Below are positions 19,426 through 29,274 of a stretch of DNA of 41,125 nucleotides, piece after piece; position 1 is the first letter of the stretch, and each line of letters opens with the position of its first letter. Source of the stretch: Cryomorphaceae bacterium MED-G14. Its GTDB lineage: Bacteria > Bacteroidota > Bacteroidia > Flavobacteriales > Flavobacteriaceae. Location: the NCBI GenBank assembly GCA_002457715.1, contig NTKN01000005.1:1-41125 (forward strand). The letters are read 5' to 3'. The notes below the pieces were generated by a model. That model worked only from the letters and a program-made list of their open reading frames with translations. It was not told where the DNA came from and did not search any database. Position numbers and translations under genes: made by a program.

Positions 19426-20069
19426 GTTGCTATAATACTTTCACCTCCTTTTACTTTATCATTTAATTTCACTTTAATATTTGAATCCAAAGGGAGAAAA
19501 AGATCAACACGAGAACCAAATTTTATAAACCCAGCATCTTCACCTTGTTTTATAATTTCGTCAACTTTTGCATAATTTACAATTCTCCTTGCAAGAGCTC
19601 CAGCAATTTGCCTGTATAAAATATTACCAAACTTTTTAGTATCTAAAACTATAGTTGTTCTTTCATTTTTTTCTGATGATTTAGGGAGCCATGCTAATAA
19701 GTATTTTCCTGGATGATATTTACTAAATATTACTTTTCCACTTACAGGATATCTTGTAACATGTACGTTTAAAGGTGACATAAAAATTGAAACTTGTAAC
19801 CTTTCATCTTTAAAAAATTCTTTTTCAAAAACTTTTTCAATAATTACAATTTTTCCATCTACAGGTGATAAAATATGATCGTTATTAATTATAGTATTCC
19901 TCTTAGGATTTCTAAAAAATTGAAGGACTAAAACTAAAAGAGTTAACAATATTAATTGTATTACAGTAATAATCAAACTATCATTAAAAAAGTACTCTAA
20001 TAGGATAATATCAATGATAGTAGCTGACAGAAAGAGTATTATAATTTTATGTCCTTCTTTATGAAACAT
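19422..20069 (-). CDS. psd: Phosphatidylserine decarboxylase family protein
   Basis: 'LSPVDGKIVIIE', 'VHVTRYPVSGKV', 'GFIKFGSRVDLFLP' processing-site region. Confidence 0.92.
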   Translation of the reverse strand: MFHKEGHKIIILFLSATIIDIILLEYFFNDSLIITVIQLILLTLLVLVLQFFRNPKRNTIINNDHILSPVDGKIVIIEKVFEKEFFKDERLQVSIFMSPLNVHVTRYPVSGKVIFSKYHPGKYLLAWLPKSSEKNERTTIVLDTKKFGNILYRQIAGALARRIVNYAKVDEIIKQGEDAGFIKFGSRVDLFLPLDSNIKVKLNDKVKGGESIIAT

Positions 20070-20070
20070 T

Positions 20071-20880
20071 TTAAAATTTTAGAATGTTTAAGAAATATAA
20101 AAGATAAATAAACGGAGCGGTAAATATAAGGCTATCTAATCTATCATATAAGCCTCCATGACTTTTTAATAAATTTCCACTATCCTTCACTCCAGACTGT
20201 CTTTTAAATTTTGACTCAATTAAATCTCCTATTGAACCCAAAACTGAAATAAATATCCCAATCACAACAATTTCGATTAAATTTTTATATTCTATAATAT
20301 ATCCAAAAATCAATGAAATAATCATCGAAAAAAATAAACTTGCAATTAAACCTTCAATTGTTTTTTTTGGTGAAATTGATTTCATTAATTTTCTTTTTCC
20401 AAATTTGATTCCAAAAAAATATCCCGCTGAATCTGACGTCCATACTATGATCAATAAAAATAATATATATATTGGGTCGTATGAATTATTTAAAATTGGT
20501 AATTGAAATAAAAAGAATAATGACAGAGTTATATGAAATAGTAAAAGTAAAAGTGAAGGTATTTTTTTAAATCTAAATGATTTATTCATAATTAGGTTGA
20601 ATAATAAATAAATATTAGTCAAAATTGAAATACCTATCAATATGAAGATAAAATTACTTATATATTCACTTAAATATATTAGAATAAAATAAATAAATAT
20701 TCCAAGAATTGATTTTGCAATTGAAAGGTTACATATTCTTGAAAATTCACGAATTACTAAAACAGTTATAATAATACCTAATATACTAAATGAGGTTGAA
20801 TTATAGAAAAGACAAATTAAAAATATGGATGAATAAATTATTGCAATTAAACTTCTATTTAGAAAATTTTTCTTGTTCAT
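20071..20880 (-). CDS. cdsA: Phosphatidate cytidylyltransferase
   Basis: 'SVLGSIGDLIESKFKRQSGVKDSGNLLKSHGGLYDRLDSLIF'. Confidence 0.94.
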   Translation of the reverse strand: MNKKNFLNRSLIAIIYSSIFLICLFYNSTSFSILGIIITVLVIREFSRICNLSIAKSILGIFIYFILIYLSEYISNFIFILIGISILTNIYLLFNLIMNKSFRFKKIPSLLLLLFHITLSLFFLFQLPILNNSYDPIYILFLLIIVWTSDSAGYFFGIKFGKRKLMKSISPKKTIEGLIASLFFSMIISLIFGYIIEYKNLIEIVVIGIFISVLGSIGDLIESKFKRQSGVKDSGNLLKSHGGLYDRLDSLIFTAPFIYLLYFLNILKF

Positions 20881-21494
20881 AAATCTTCAAGAAGAATTAA
20901 ATAAAGATTTTTTGAGCTAGTACCATAGGTAAGAAAATTTAATTTTTCATTTTCCCCACAATTAAAATTTTTAATTGAAGTAATGTTAGAAGGTAAATTA
21001 TTTGAATATTTGATTCTAATACCCTCAAGACCCTTACTAACTGTTTCAGAAAGTTGACTTGTTTTAGCTAAGACAATTATATTTCTTGGAATATCCTTAA
21101 TTTTATATGATTTAATTTGATGGGCACTAACTAATATACTTCCATCTTTTGCTACTAAAAATTCACAATTTGTTATTAATAGATTTGAATTTAGATTCGA
21201 CTTATTTGTAATCACTTTGACAGGATTCACAAAATCCTTTAAAATTTTTTCATCAAAACATAGTATGTTTTTTTTATTCCAATCATTTTCATCTAATATT
21301 TTGATGAAAAAATCGTTACATTCTTTAATATTAGATGCATACAAAAATTTACCTCCATTATCGCTAAATTTTTTAGTGAATTTTTCTTCTATTAATTCAT
21401 CTTTTCTTGGCAAATACTTGTAGTCGTCATCAGCTTTTTTATTTTTGTGTTGATTTTTATTCTTGCCAAGAAGGAATTTAATAAAATTTTTCAA
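20877..21494 (-). CDS. LUD domain-containing protein (LutC/YkgG-like)
   Basis: 'ITNCEFLVAKDGSILVS' motif; located between ftsH and cdsA. Confidence 0.8.
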   Translation of the reverse strand: MKNFIKFLLGKNKNQHKNKKADDDYKYLPRKDELIEEKFTKKFSDNGGKFLYASNIKECNDFFIKILDENDWNKKNILCFDEKILKDFVNPVKVITNKSNLNSNLLITNCEFLVAKDGSILVSAHQIKSYKIKDIPRNIIVLAKTSQLSETVSKGLEGIRIKYSNNLPSNITSIKNFNCGENEKLNFLTYGTSSKNLYLILLEDL

Positions 21495-21552
21495 CTAGTA
21501 AGTTTTGTATAAAGATAAATTATACAAAGCAAAAAGCAAGGTTATTAAAATA

Positions 21553-23475
21553 TTACTTTTTTATTTTAATTTCTTGAAAAGGTCTCTCACCAAAAATTCG
21601 AACCAAATCTTCTTTAAATATTACTTCTTTTTCTAGTAAATAATTAGCTAATTCAGTTAACTTTTTTTTATGCTTTTTTAAAAGAGAAATAGCTCTTTTA
21701 AATTGGGCTTCAATAATATTAGAAATTTCTTTATCAATGACTTGTGCAGTTGTGTCACTGTATGGTTTGGTAAAACTATAATCATTTTCACCAGTGGAAT
21801 CGTAATAAGTTAAATTACCAATCTTATCATTCAAACCATACACAGTTACCATTGACCTGGCTTGTTTTGTAACTTTTTCTAAATCACTTAAAGCGCCAGT
21901 CGATATTTTGTCAAAAATAACCTTTTCAGCTGCTCTCCCACCGAGAGCTGCACACATTTCATCTAAAATTTGTTCAGTACTAACAATTTGTCTCTCCTCA
22001 GGTAAATACCAAGCAGCTCCTAAAGATTTTCCTCTTGGAACTATTGTAACTTTGACTAATGGAGCTGCATGTTCGAGCATCCAACTGACAGTAGCATGTC
22101 CTGCTTCATGAAAGGCAATTGTTTCTTTCTCCTTAGCACTTATAATTTTATTTTTCTTTTCCAATCCTCCAACAATTCTATCGACTGCATCTAAAAAATC
22201 TTGTTTACCTACCGATTTTTTGGATTTTCTTGCAGCAATTAATGCTGCTTCATTGCAAACATTTGCAATATCTGCTCCAGAAAACCCAGGTGTTTGTTTT
22301 GACAAAAATTCTACATCTAAATCTTTTGATTTTTTTAGTGGTTTTAAATGAACATCAAAGATTTCTTTTCTTTCCTTCACATCAGGAAGATCAACATATA
22401 TTTGTCTGTCAAATCTACCGGCTCTCATTAATGCTTTGTCTAATACATCTGCTCGGTTAGTGGCAGCCATAACAATTACATTTGTGTTCGTACCAAAACC
22501 ATCCATTTCAGTTAATAACTGGTTTAATGTATTTTCTCTTTCATCGTTGGATCCAGTTATATTACTTTTACCCCTAGCTCTACCAATAGCATCTATTTCA
22601 TCTATAAAAATAATTGCTGGTGATTTATCTTTAGCTTGTTTGAAGAGGTCTCTGACTCTGGAGGCTCCTACACCAACAAACATTTCAACAAAGTCTGATC
22701 CTGACAATGAAAAAAATGGAACTTTAGCCTCACCTGCTACTGCTTTAGCAAGTAAAGTTTTTCCAGTCCCTGGTAAACCAACTAGTAAAGCTCCTTTGGG
22801 TATTTTACCACCTAATTTTGTGTATTTTGTAGGATTTTTTAAAAAGTCAACAATTTCCTTCACTTCTTCTTTTGCACCTTCTAAACCTGCAACATCTTTA
22901 AAAGTAGTTTTGATATCGCTTTTTTCATCAAATAGTTTAGCCTTTGATTTACCTATACTAAAAATTTGAGAACCACCACCTGCACCTCCGCCTGACATTC
23001 TTTTCATAAAAAATATCCATAGTCCAATTAATATGATTAATGGGAGAAATCCAATCAATACATCAAGCCATTTACTTTCAACAGTTTTAAATTCATAATT
23101 AAATAAAATACCCTTGGATTCGGCATCTTCAAGCCTTCTTTGAAATAACTCTAAATCACCTACTTCGAAGCTGTAGTGAGGACCATAAGTGTTTCTTTGT
23201 CCTAGGAAATTACTTTTAGAAACATCTTTGTGTACTTCATTTAGTAAAGCATTATCTGTCAGTGTTACTTCAGCAAGGGTCTTATTGATTATTGTAATTT
23301 TTGAAACTTCACTTGCGTTAAGGTATTTTTCAAAAGCTGAAATATTAATTTTTTTGGTTCCACCAAAATTATCACTATTACCAAGGTATGTGAAAATTAT
23401 AAAAATTGATATAATTAGTCCATACATCCAATAAGATGAATTTTTTGGTTGCTTTATATTATTTTTTTTATTCAT
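21553..23475 (-). CDS. ftsH: ATP-dependent zinc metalloprotease FtsH
   Basis: 'GLPGTGKTLLAKAVAGEA', 'SRH' region 'NRADVLDKALMRAGRFDRQI', 'HEAGH'. Confidence 0.98.
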   Translation of the reverse strand: MNKKNNIKQPKNSSYWMYGLIISIFIIFTYLGNSDNFGGTKKINISAFEKYLNASEVSKITIINKTLAEVTLTDNALLNEVHKDVSKSNFLGQRNTYGPHYSFEVGDLELFQRRLEDAESKGILFNYEFKTVESKWLDVLIGFLPLIILIGLWIFFMKRMSGGGAGGGSQIFSIGKSKAKLFDEKSDIKTTFKDVAGLEGAKEEVKEIVDFLKNPTKYTKLGGKIPKGALLVGLPGTGKTLLAKAVAGEAKVPFFSLSGSDFVEMFVGVGASRVRDLFKQAKDKSPAIIFIDEIDAIGRARGKSNITGSNDERENTLNQLLTEMDGFGTNTNVIVMAATNRADVLDKALMRAGRFDRQIYVDLPDVKERKEIFDVHLKPLKKSKDLDVEFLSKQTPGFSGADIANVCNEAALIAARKSKKSVGKQDFLDAVDRIVGGLEKKNKIISAKEKETIAFHEAGHATVSWMLEHAAPLVKVTIVPRGKSLGAAWYLPEERQIVSTEQILDEMCAALGGRAAEKVIFDKISTGALSDLEKVTKQARSMVTVYGLNDKIGNLTYYDSTGENDYSFTKPYSDTTAQVIDKEISNIIEAQFKRAISLLKKHKKKLTELANYLLEKEVIFKEDLVRIFGERPFQEIKIKK

Positions 23476-23830
23476 TTAAATTATCTATTCTAATTATTTT
23501 AGCATCAGACCACAATTCTTCAAGATTGTATATTTCTCTAAATTCTTTTTTAAATATATGAACTACTACGTCAACATAATCTAACAATACCCAGTTTTTA
23601 TTTTCAAGACCTTCAGTTTGAAAAGGTTTTTCTCTAATATTTTTACTCAATGTTTTTTTTATAGAGTTTGATATCGCATTTACCTGTGTATTTGATTTAC
23701 AATCACAAATAACAAAGTATTTGCAAACAACATTATCAAGCTCAGTAAAATCTAAAACACAAATATTTTCACCTTTAACATTTTCTATACCTTTGACAAT
23801 GTTTGTTACAGTAATATCTGTACTTTGCAT
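23468..23830 (-). CDS. rsfS: Ribosome silencing factor
   Basis: 'ICVLDFTELDNVVCKYFVICDCKSNTQVNAIS', 'WVLLDYVDVVVHIFKKEFREIYNLEELW'. Confidence 0.93.
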   Translation of the reverse strand: MQSTDITVTNIVKGIENVKGENICVLDFTELDNVVCKYFVICDCKSNTQVNAISNSIKKTLSKNIREKPFQTEGLENKNWVLLDYVDVVVHIFKKEFREIYNLEELWSDAKIIRIDNLNE

Positions 23831-23845
23831 TAAAATCTTATTCTG

Positions 23846-24568
23846 TTGAAGTTAATCAAACTTAATGCCATCGATTCAACTAATGAATATATAAAAAAAA
23901 ATAGAGATTTTTTTTCTAAAAAAGAGTTGTGTGTGATAACATTCAATCAAACTGAAGGTAAAGGTCAAAGAGGAAATACCTGGGTTAGTGAACCAGGGAG
24001 TAATTTGTGTATTTCTTTATATTTCAGTGATTTAAATATTAATATTAAAGATCTGTTTAACATAAATATGTTAGTAAGTTTAAATATTATTGACATTTTA
24101 GATTCATTATTTATTAAAAATTTAAAAATAAAGTGGCCAAACGACATTTTGGCAGAAAATAAAAAAATATCAGGAATTTTGATTGAAACATTTTCAAAAA
24201 ATAAGATGATTAAAGATATAATTATAGGAATTGGGATTAATGTTAATCAAATTGATTTTAACGATTTAATGAATGCAACCTCTATGTCATCAATTATGAA
24301 TAAGAAATATGATTTGAATATTTTGTATAAGTTGTTTTTAGAAAAATTTAAAAGTTTTTCTAATGAGTTAAAAAATATAAATAGTTCTGAGACAAAATTA
24401 AATTATTTAAACTATCTGTTTGGCAAGAATTCAATCAATAAATTTGAAGTCAATAATTTAGTTTTTGATGCTAAAATCTCTGGTGTAAATAAAAAAGGAG
24501 AGCTTATTCTTGATATTGATGGAATTATTAAAGAGTTTAATAATCAGGAAATAAAACTTATATATTGA
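23846..24568 (+). CDS. birA: Biotin--[acetyl-CoA-carboxylase] ligase (no HTH domain), TTG start
   Basis: 'DSTNEYIKKN', 'EGKGQRGNTWVSEPGSNLCISL', 'KWPNDILAENKKISGILIE'. Confidence 0.92.
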   Translation: MKLIKLNAIDSTNEYIKKNRDFFSKKELCVITFNQTEGKGQRGNTWVSEPGSNLCISLYFSDLNINIKDLFNINMLVSLNIIDILDSLFIKNLKIKWPNDILAENKKISGILIETFSKNKMIKDIIIGIGINVNQIDFNDLMNATSMSSIMNKKYDLNILYKLFLEKFKSFSNELKNINSSETKLNYLNYLFGKNSINKFEVNNLVFDAKISGVNKKGELILDIDGIIKEFNNQEIKLIY

Positions 24569-24962
24569 AATCTACTTGACTAATTTTTTTTGTAATTTCA
24601 TCAGTAAATTTAGTTATGGGATTTTTAATTATCATTTCCATCATTGAAGAGAATTCTCCATTAAATTCTATATTAATTTCTGAATTTTTTTCATCAATTT
24701 TTTTTACTAAAAAACTAAAGTGAAAAATCATTTTTGGGTTTGATGAGAGAAGTTTTATTGATTTTTCATTATCATTTGGTTCAAGCTTTAATTCAATTGA
24801 AGGTAAACCTCCAATTTTAACGCAAAAAATCTGATTATCAATAATTTTAAAATCTTTTATTTCGTCCCCTAGAATTAGTTCATAATTATTTATATCAGAA
24901 ATGTAGTTATAGATTTTATCACAAGTAAAATTTAGATTATTTGTTTTTTTGCTAATTCTCAT
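24558..24962 (-). CDS. SRPBCC-like small protein (orotate PRTase-associated)
   Basis: Size and beta-rich sequence; position directly after pyrE. Confidence 0.55.
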   Translation of the reverse strand: MRISKKTNNLNFTCDKIYNYISDINNYELILGDEIKDFKIIDNQIFCVKIGGLPSIELKLEPNDNEKSIKLLSSNPKMIFHFSFLVKKIDEKNSEINIEFNGEFSSMMEMIIKNPITKFTDEITKKISQVDFNI

Positions 24963-24963
24963 T

Positions 24964-25605
24964 TTAATAATTCCATTCTTTGGGGTTTTCTCTCCACTTC
25001 TTAAGCATTTCTAAATCATTACCGCTAGCATAGTCAAGATTTACTGCCTCTTCAATAAGATAGTTATATGAACTCAGAGAATAATTTGTAATTTTTTTAT
25101 TATTAAAGTTGTTTATAGCCTCATCAAATCCGTATGTAAATATACTAGTAAGACCAACTAAATCTAAATTATTTGTAATTATTGAATTACAAGCTTTTAG
25201 GCTACTCATTCCAGTACTTATGAGATCTTCAATAACTAAAACTTTTTGTGATTCATAAAAACTTCCCTCAATATCATTTTTTCTGCCATGATCTTTTTTA
25301 CTTGATCTAACATAAATAAATGGTTTATTCAATTGGTTAGCTACTAACATACCAATACCAATTGCACCTGTAGCAACACCAGCAATAACATCAATATTTT
25401 CAAACTCTTTTTTAATTAATTTACATAGCTCATTACAAATATATTTCCTAGTTTCTATATCAGATAAAATTAATCTGTTATCACAATAAATAGGTGATTT
25501 TATTCCTGAAGCCCAAACAAATGGATTTTTTGGATTCAATTTTATTGCATTAATTTGTAATAGTCTTTTTGAAGTTTCTGTTGCTGTTTGATCACATAAA
25601 ATCAC
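24964..25605 (-). CDS. pyrE: Orotate phosphoribosyltransferase (GTG start inferred, shorter than ORF track)
   Basis: 'LLQINAIKLNPKNPFVWASGIKSPIYCDNR', PRPP motif 'VLVIEDLISTGMSS'; family N-terminus starts near (V/M)ILCDQTATETS. Confidence 0.92.
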   Translation of the reverse strand: MILCDQTATETSKRLLQINAIKLNPKNPFVWASGIKSPIYCDNRLILSDIETRKYICNELCKLIKKEFENIDVIAGVATGAIGIGMLVANQLNKPFIYVRSSKKDHGRKNDIEGSFYESQKVLVIEDLISTGMSSLKACNSIITNNLDLVGLTSIFTYGFDEAINNFNNKKITNYSLSSYNYLIEEAVNLDYASGNDLEMLKKWRENPKEWNY

Positions 25606-25612
25606 ATCACAA

Positions 25613-26209
25613 ATGTATAAAGTTTTTGCTAATCGACTTCCAATTGTTTTAACATCTAAAGCAAAATATTTAAGTAATGAAAATACTTTTTTGTTGTCTA
25701 GCTTAGAAATTGATGAAATTTTAAAAAAATTAAGAAAACACAAAAAGATTTATCTTTTTTTCCCAAAGAAGAAAGATTTAATCAAAAAGTTTAAATCAAA
25801 AATTAAAACTATTCATGCTTCTGGAGGTATAGTTAAAAATAAAAAAAGTGAAATATTATTCATATTTAGGAGAGGAAAATGGGATTTACCAAAGGGAAAA
25901 TCTGACAAAGGTGAAACAAAAAAACAAACTGCTTTGAGGGAAGTTAAAGAAGAAACTGGAGTTAAAGAATTAGTTATAAATAAATTTTTTAGAACATCAT
26001 TTCATCTTGTAAGAAATAATAAAAAATATTATCTAAAAGAAACTACTTGGTATTTAATGAACTCAAATTATGAAGGAGATTTAACGCCCCAAATAGATGA
26101 AGGAATTAAATCTGTAAAGTGGAAAAATCTCAAACAAGTAAAAAAAATTAAGGAAAAAACTTTTAAAAATATTTCAATTATTTTAGATGATTATTTGAAA
26201 GAATTTTAG
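25613..26209 (+). CDS. NUDIX hydrolase family protein
   Basis: Nudix box 'GKSDKGETKKQTALREVKEETGV' (Gx5Ex7REUxEE). Confidence 0.93.
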   Translation: MYKVFANRLPIVLTSKAKYLSNENTFLLSSLEIDEILKKLRKHKKIYLFFPKKKDLIKKFKSKIKTIHASGGIVKNKKSEILFIFRRGKWDLPKGKSDKGETKKQTALREVKEETGVKELVINKFFRTSFHLVRNNKKYYLKETTWYLMNSNYEGDLTPQIDEGIKSVKWKNLKQVKKIKEKTFKNISIILDDYLKEF

Positions 26210-26654
26210 AAATACTATTTGGGACTAGTTTATTGTATTCACCATTATTACTTATAAGTTCTCTTACAATTGAACTACTTATAAATGAGGATTTTGCTGA
26301 CGTTAATAAAAAAATTGTTTCAATTTCTGAAAGCATTCTATTAGTTCTAGCAATTGCTTTTTCAAATTCAAAATCACCATTATTTCTAACACCTCTAACA
26401 ATAAAATTTGCTCCAACCTTTTTACAAAAATCAATAGTTAATCCATCATAACTTTGAACTGAAACTTTAGGGTTATCCTTAACAATACTTTCAATCATAT
26501 CAATTCTTTGATCAATATTAAACATAGTTCTTTTGTCTCCATTAATTCCAATGCCAATTATTATTTCATCGAAAATTAGTTTACTCCTGTTTAAAATATC
26601 CAAATGACCCAATGTAAATGGATCAAATGTCCCTGGAAATATTGCTTTTTTCAT
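26178..26654 (-). CDS. coaD: Phosphopantetheine adenylyltransferase
   Basis: 'AIFPGTFDPFTLGHLDIL', 'FIVRGVRNNGDFEFE', 'FISSSIVRE'. Confidence 0.97.
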   Translation of the reverse strand: MKKAIFPGTFDPFTLGHLDILNRSKLIFDEIIIGIGINGDKRTMFNIDQRIDMIESIVKDNPKVSVQSYDGLTIDFCKKVGANFIVRGVRNNGDFEFEKAIARTNRMLSEIETIFLLTSAKSSFISSSIVRELISNNGEYNKLVPNSISKILSNNHLK

Positions 26655-26669
26655 TCAATCAAATTTAAA

Positions 26670-27644
26670 TTATTTCAAAGTGTTTTGTATTATTTCAGTA
26701 AATAATTCTGTCATATTTAAATTATTCAATCTTAATTGTTTGGGAAATATACTATGTTCAGTCATTCCTGGAATTGTATTTATTTCAAGAAAATAAGGTA
26801 ATTGGTTCTCTACTATAAAATCAATTCTTGAAAATCCAGATAGTTTTAATATTTCATATATCTTTTTTGCTTCTTTTTTTAATTTATTTTCTAAATCTAA
26901 ATTAATATTTGCCGGTGTTACTTCTTTATGTTTACCTTCATATTTAGCTTCATAATCAAAAAAATCATTCTCAGATATTAATTCAGAAACAGCTAATACT
27001 TTTATTTCTTTATCAAAATTTGTTACGCCTATAGAAAATTCTCTGCCATCAATAAATCTTTCTATAATAATTTCATTATCAATTTTAAATATATCAACAA
27101 TGAATTTGTTTAATTCATCTTTATTATAAGCTTTGTAAACTCCATAACTACTTCCAGAATTGTTAGCTTTAACAAACATTGGAAAATTTAGTTTGTTGAT
27201 TATTTTATATAAATCATAACTTTTATCCTTTTCTAGTAAAAAAGATTTTGCAGTATTGATAGAATGGGCACTAACAAAGTCAATACATTTCTTTTTATTG
27301 AATGTTAATTCAGCTGTTTTTGAATTAGGTCCAGTAAATGGAATTTTTAATTCTTCAAAATACTTTTGTAGTATACCATTTTCACCTGGATCACCGTGAA
27401 TAATAATGAATACTGAATCAAAACTTATTACATTTCCATTTACGTTAACAGTAAAGTCATCTTTATTAACATTAAATTCATTATTATACTCATTTATATA
27501 AATCCATTTTTCTTTTGATATTACTATTTTAAAAACATTATACAGTTCATAGTTAATTGTTCTCATGACAAAAGCTCCACTGTTAAGTGAGATATTATGT
27601 TCTAGTGAGTATCCACCCATTATAACTGCAATATTTTTTTTCAC
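26670..27644 (-). CDS. ddl: D-alanine--D-alanine ligase
   Basis: ATP-grasp; 'GDPGENGILQKYFEELKIPFTGPNSKTAELTFNKKKC', 'FLEINTIPGMTEHSIFP'. Confidence 0.96.
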   Translation of the reverse strand: MKKNIAVIMGGYSLEHNISLNSGAFVMRTINYELYNVFKIVISKEKWIYINEYNNEFNVNKDDFTVNVNGNVISFDSVFIIIHGDPGENGILQKYFEELKIPFTGPNSKTAELTFNKKKCIDFVSAHSINTAKSFLLEKDKSYDLYKIINKLNFPMFVKANNSGSSYGVYKAYNKDELNKFIVDIFKIDNEIIIERFIDGREFSIGVTNFDKEIKVLAVSELISENDFFDYEAKYEGKHKEVTPANINLDLENKLKKEAKKIYEILKLSGFSRIDFIVENQLPYFLEINTIPGMTEHSIFPKQLRLNNLNMTELFTEIIQNTLK

Positions 27645-27684
27645 GAATATTAAAATTTTAGCAAATTAAAGATACTTATTTATA

Positions 27685-27692
27685 TATATTTG
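27685..27692 (+). promoter_or_regulatory. Candidate -7 element for the PASTA/rluD operon
   Basis: TATATTTG 14 nt upstream of the ATG at 27707. Confidence 0.45.
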
Positions 27693-27706
27693 TTTTTCAA
27701 TTTTTT

Positions 27707-28252
27707 ATGAAATTCCTTTACAGTAAAATATTTATAAAGCAAGTTTTTATTGCTGTTATTATATTTTCTTTAGTAGTGTTATTTTCTATTATTTTTTTAT
27801 TTTTTTACACCAAACAAACGAGTAAAATATCAGTACCAAATTTGATTGGACTACAATTATCTGATGTAGAAAAAATTGTGGTAGAAAATAAGTTGAGATA
27901 TGAAGTTATAGATTCATCTTTTTTTAACCCTGATTTCGATAAAAATACAGTGTTGGATCAAATTCCAAAATCTAATAAAAATGTCAAAAAGAACAGAAAA
28001 ATTTATTTAACAATAAATCCAACTAGTTATGGTAATGTTATTCTTCCAAACTTAATTCAGCTCACAAAAAGAAATGCCGAGTCTACACTTTTGGCTTTAG
28101 ATTTAGAATTAGGTAATATTTCTTATGAAGATAATATTGGAAAAGATATGGTTCTAAAAGTTTTGTACTTAGAAAATGAATTAAAGCAAGGAGATATAAT
28201 TCCAAAAAAATCAAAAATTGATTTTGTTTTAGGTAATGGTTTAAATAAGTAG
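27707..28252 (+). CDS. PASTA domain-containing membrane protein
   Basis: One TM plus two PASTA repeats ('ISVPNLIGLQLSDVEKIVVENKLRYEVIDS', 'VILPNLIQLTKRNAESTLLALDLELGNI'). Confidence 0.88.
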   Translation: MKFLYSKIFIKQVFIAVIIFSLVVLFSIIFLFFYTKQTSKISVPNLIGLQLSDVEKIVVENKLRYEVIDSSFFNPDFDKNTVLDQIPKSNKNVKKNRKIYLTINPTSYGNVILPNLIQLTKRNAESTLLALDLELGNISYEDNIGKDMVLKVLYLENELKQGDIIPKKSKIDFVLGNGLNK

Positions 28253-28255
28253 TAT

Positions 28256-29266
28256 TTGCAAGAATCTCAATTAAATGACGAACTATATGAGCACTTTTCC
28301 TTCAAAGTAGATAAAGGGCAAGAACCATTGAGGATTGATAAATTTTTAATCAACAGAATTGAAAATGCATCAAGAAATAAAATCCAAATAGCTGCAAAAA
28401 ATGGATTTATTTACGCAAATGATAATCCTGTTAAACAAAACTATAAAGTAAAACCAGGTGATGAAGTAAAAGTAATGTTTACACATCCACCTTATGAAAA
28501 TCTTCTTGAACCAGAAAAGATAGAATTTGAAATTATTTTTGAAGATAAAGATGTCTTAGTTGTCAATAAGCCACCAAATTTAGTGGTTCATCCTGGCCAT
28601 GGAAACTATACTGGAACACTTTTAAATGGTGTTTTATATCACGTTAATGAATTACCTGAAAACAGTAGTGGAAGACCAGGTTTAGTTCATAGAATTGATA
28701 AAGATACAAGCGGGTTATTAGTCGTAGCTAAAACTGAAATTGCTATGAGAAACTTATCAGAACAATTTTTTTTAAAGCAAACTGAAAGAAAATACATAGC
28801 TCTAACATGGGGAAGTTTTACTGAAAATCATGGAACAGTTGATAATTATTTATCAAGAGATAAAAAAAACAGAATGATAATGTCTGTCACTGAGGATGAA
28901 AATTATGGTAAAAGAGCTATAACCCACTACAGAGTATTACAGGACTTTAACTATGTGAGTCTAATAGAATGTCAGTTAGAGACTGGTAGAACACATCAGA
29001 TTAGAGCTCATATGAAATACTTGGGTAATCCTATATTTAATGACGAAAGGTATGGTGGAAATAAAATAATTAAAGGAACAATATTTACTAAGTATAAACA
29101 GTTTGTAGAAAATTGTTTTAAAATACTTCCAAGGCAAGCTCTTCATGCTCAATCACTAGGTTTTAATCATCCTCGAACAAATAAACAAATGAAGTTTGAA
29201 AGTCAGTTGCCTGAAGATATTAGTTTATGTTTAGAAAAGTGGAAAAATTATTCAAAAAATAATTAA
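28256..29266 (+). CDS. rluD: RluA-family pseudouridine synthase (TTG start)
   Basis: S4-like N-terminus; 'GRPGLVHRIDKDTSGLLVVAKT', 'LETGRTHQIRAHMKYLGNPIFNDERYGG'. Confidence 0.92.
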   Translation: MQESQLNDELYEHFSFKVDKGQEPLRIDKFLINRIENASRNKIQIAAKNGFIYANDNPVKQNYKVKPGDEVKVMFTHPPYENLLEPEKIEFEIIFEDKDVLVVNKPPNLVVHPGHGNYTGTLLNGVLYHVNELPENSSGRPGLVHRIDKDTSGLLVVAKTEIAMRNLSEQFFLKQTERKYIALTWGSFTENHGTVDNYLSRDKKNRMIMSVTEDENYGKRAITHYRVLQDFNYVSLIECQLETGRTHQIRAHMKYLGNPIFNDERYGGNKIIKGTIFTKYKQFVENCFKILPRQALHAQSLGFNHPRTNKQMKFESQLPEDISLCLEKWKNYSKNN

Positions 29267-29274
29267 TTTTAAGT

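Noticed and set aside
22436-22969. 177-aa plus-strand ORF antisense to ftsH
   Set aside because: Entirely antisense to the conserved ATPase domain; no family features.
25606-25743. N-terminal extension of PyrE in the ORF track
   Set aside because: Overlaps the NUDIX coding region on the opposite strand; PyrE family similarity begins near the GTG at 25605.
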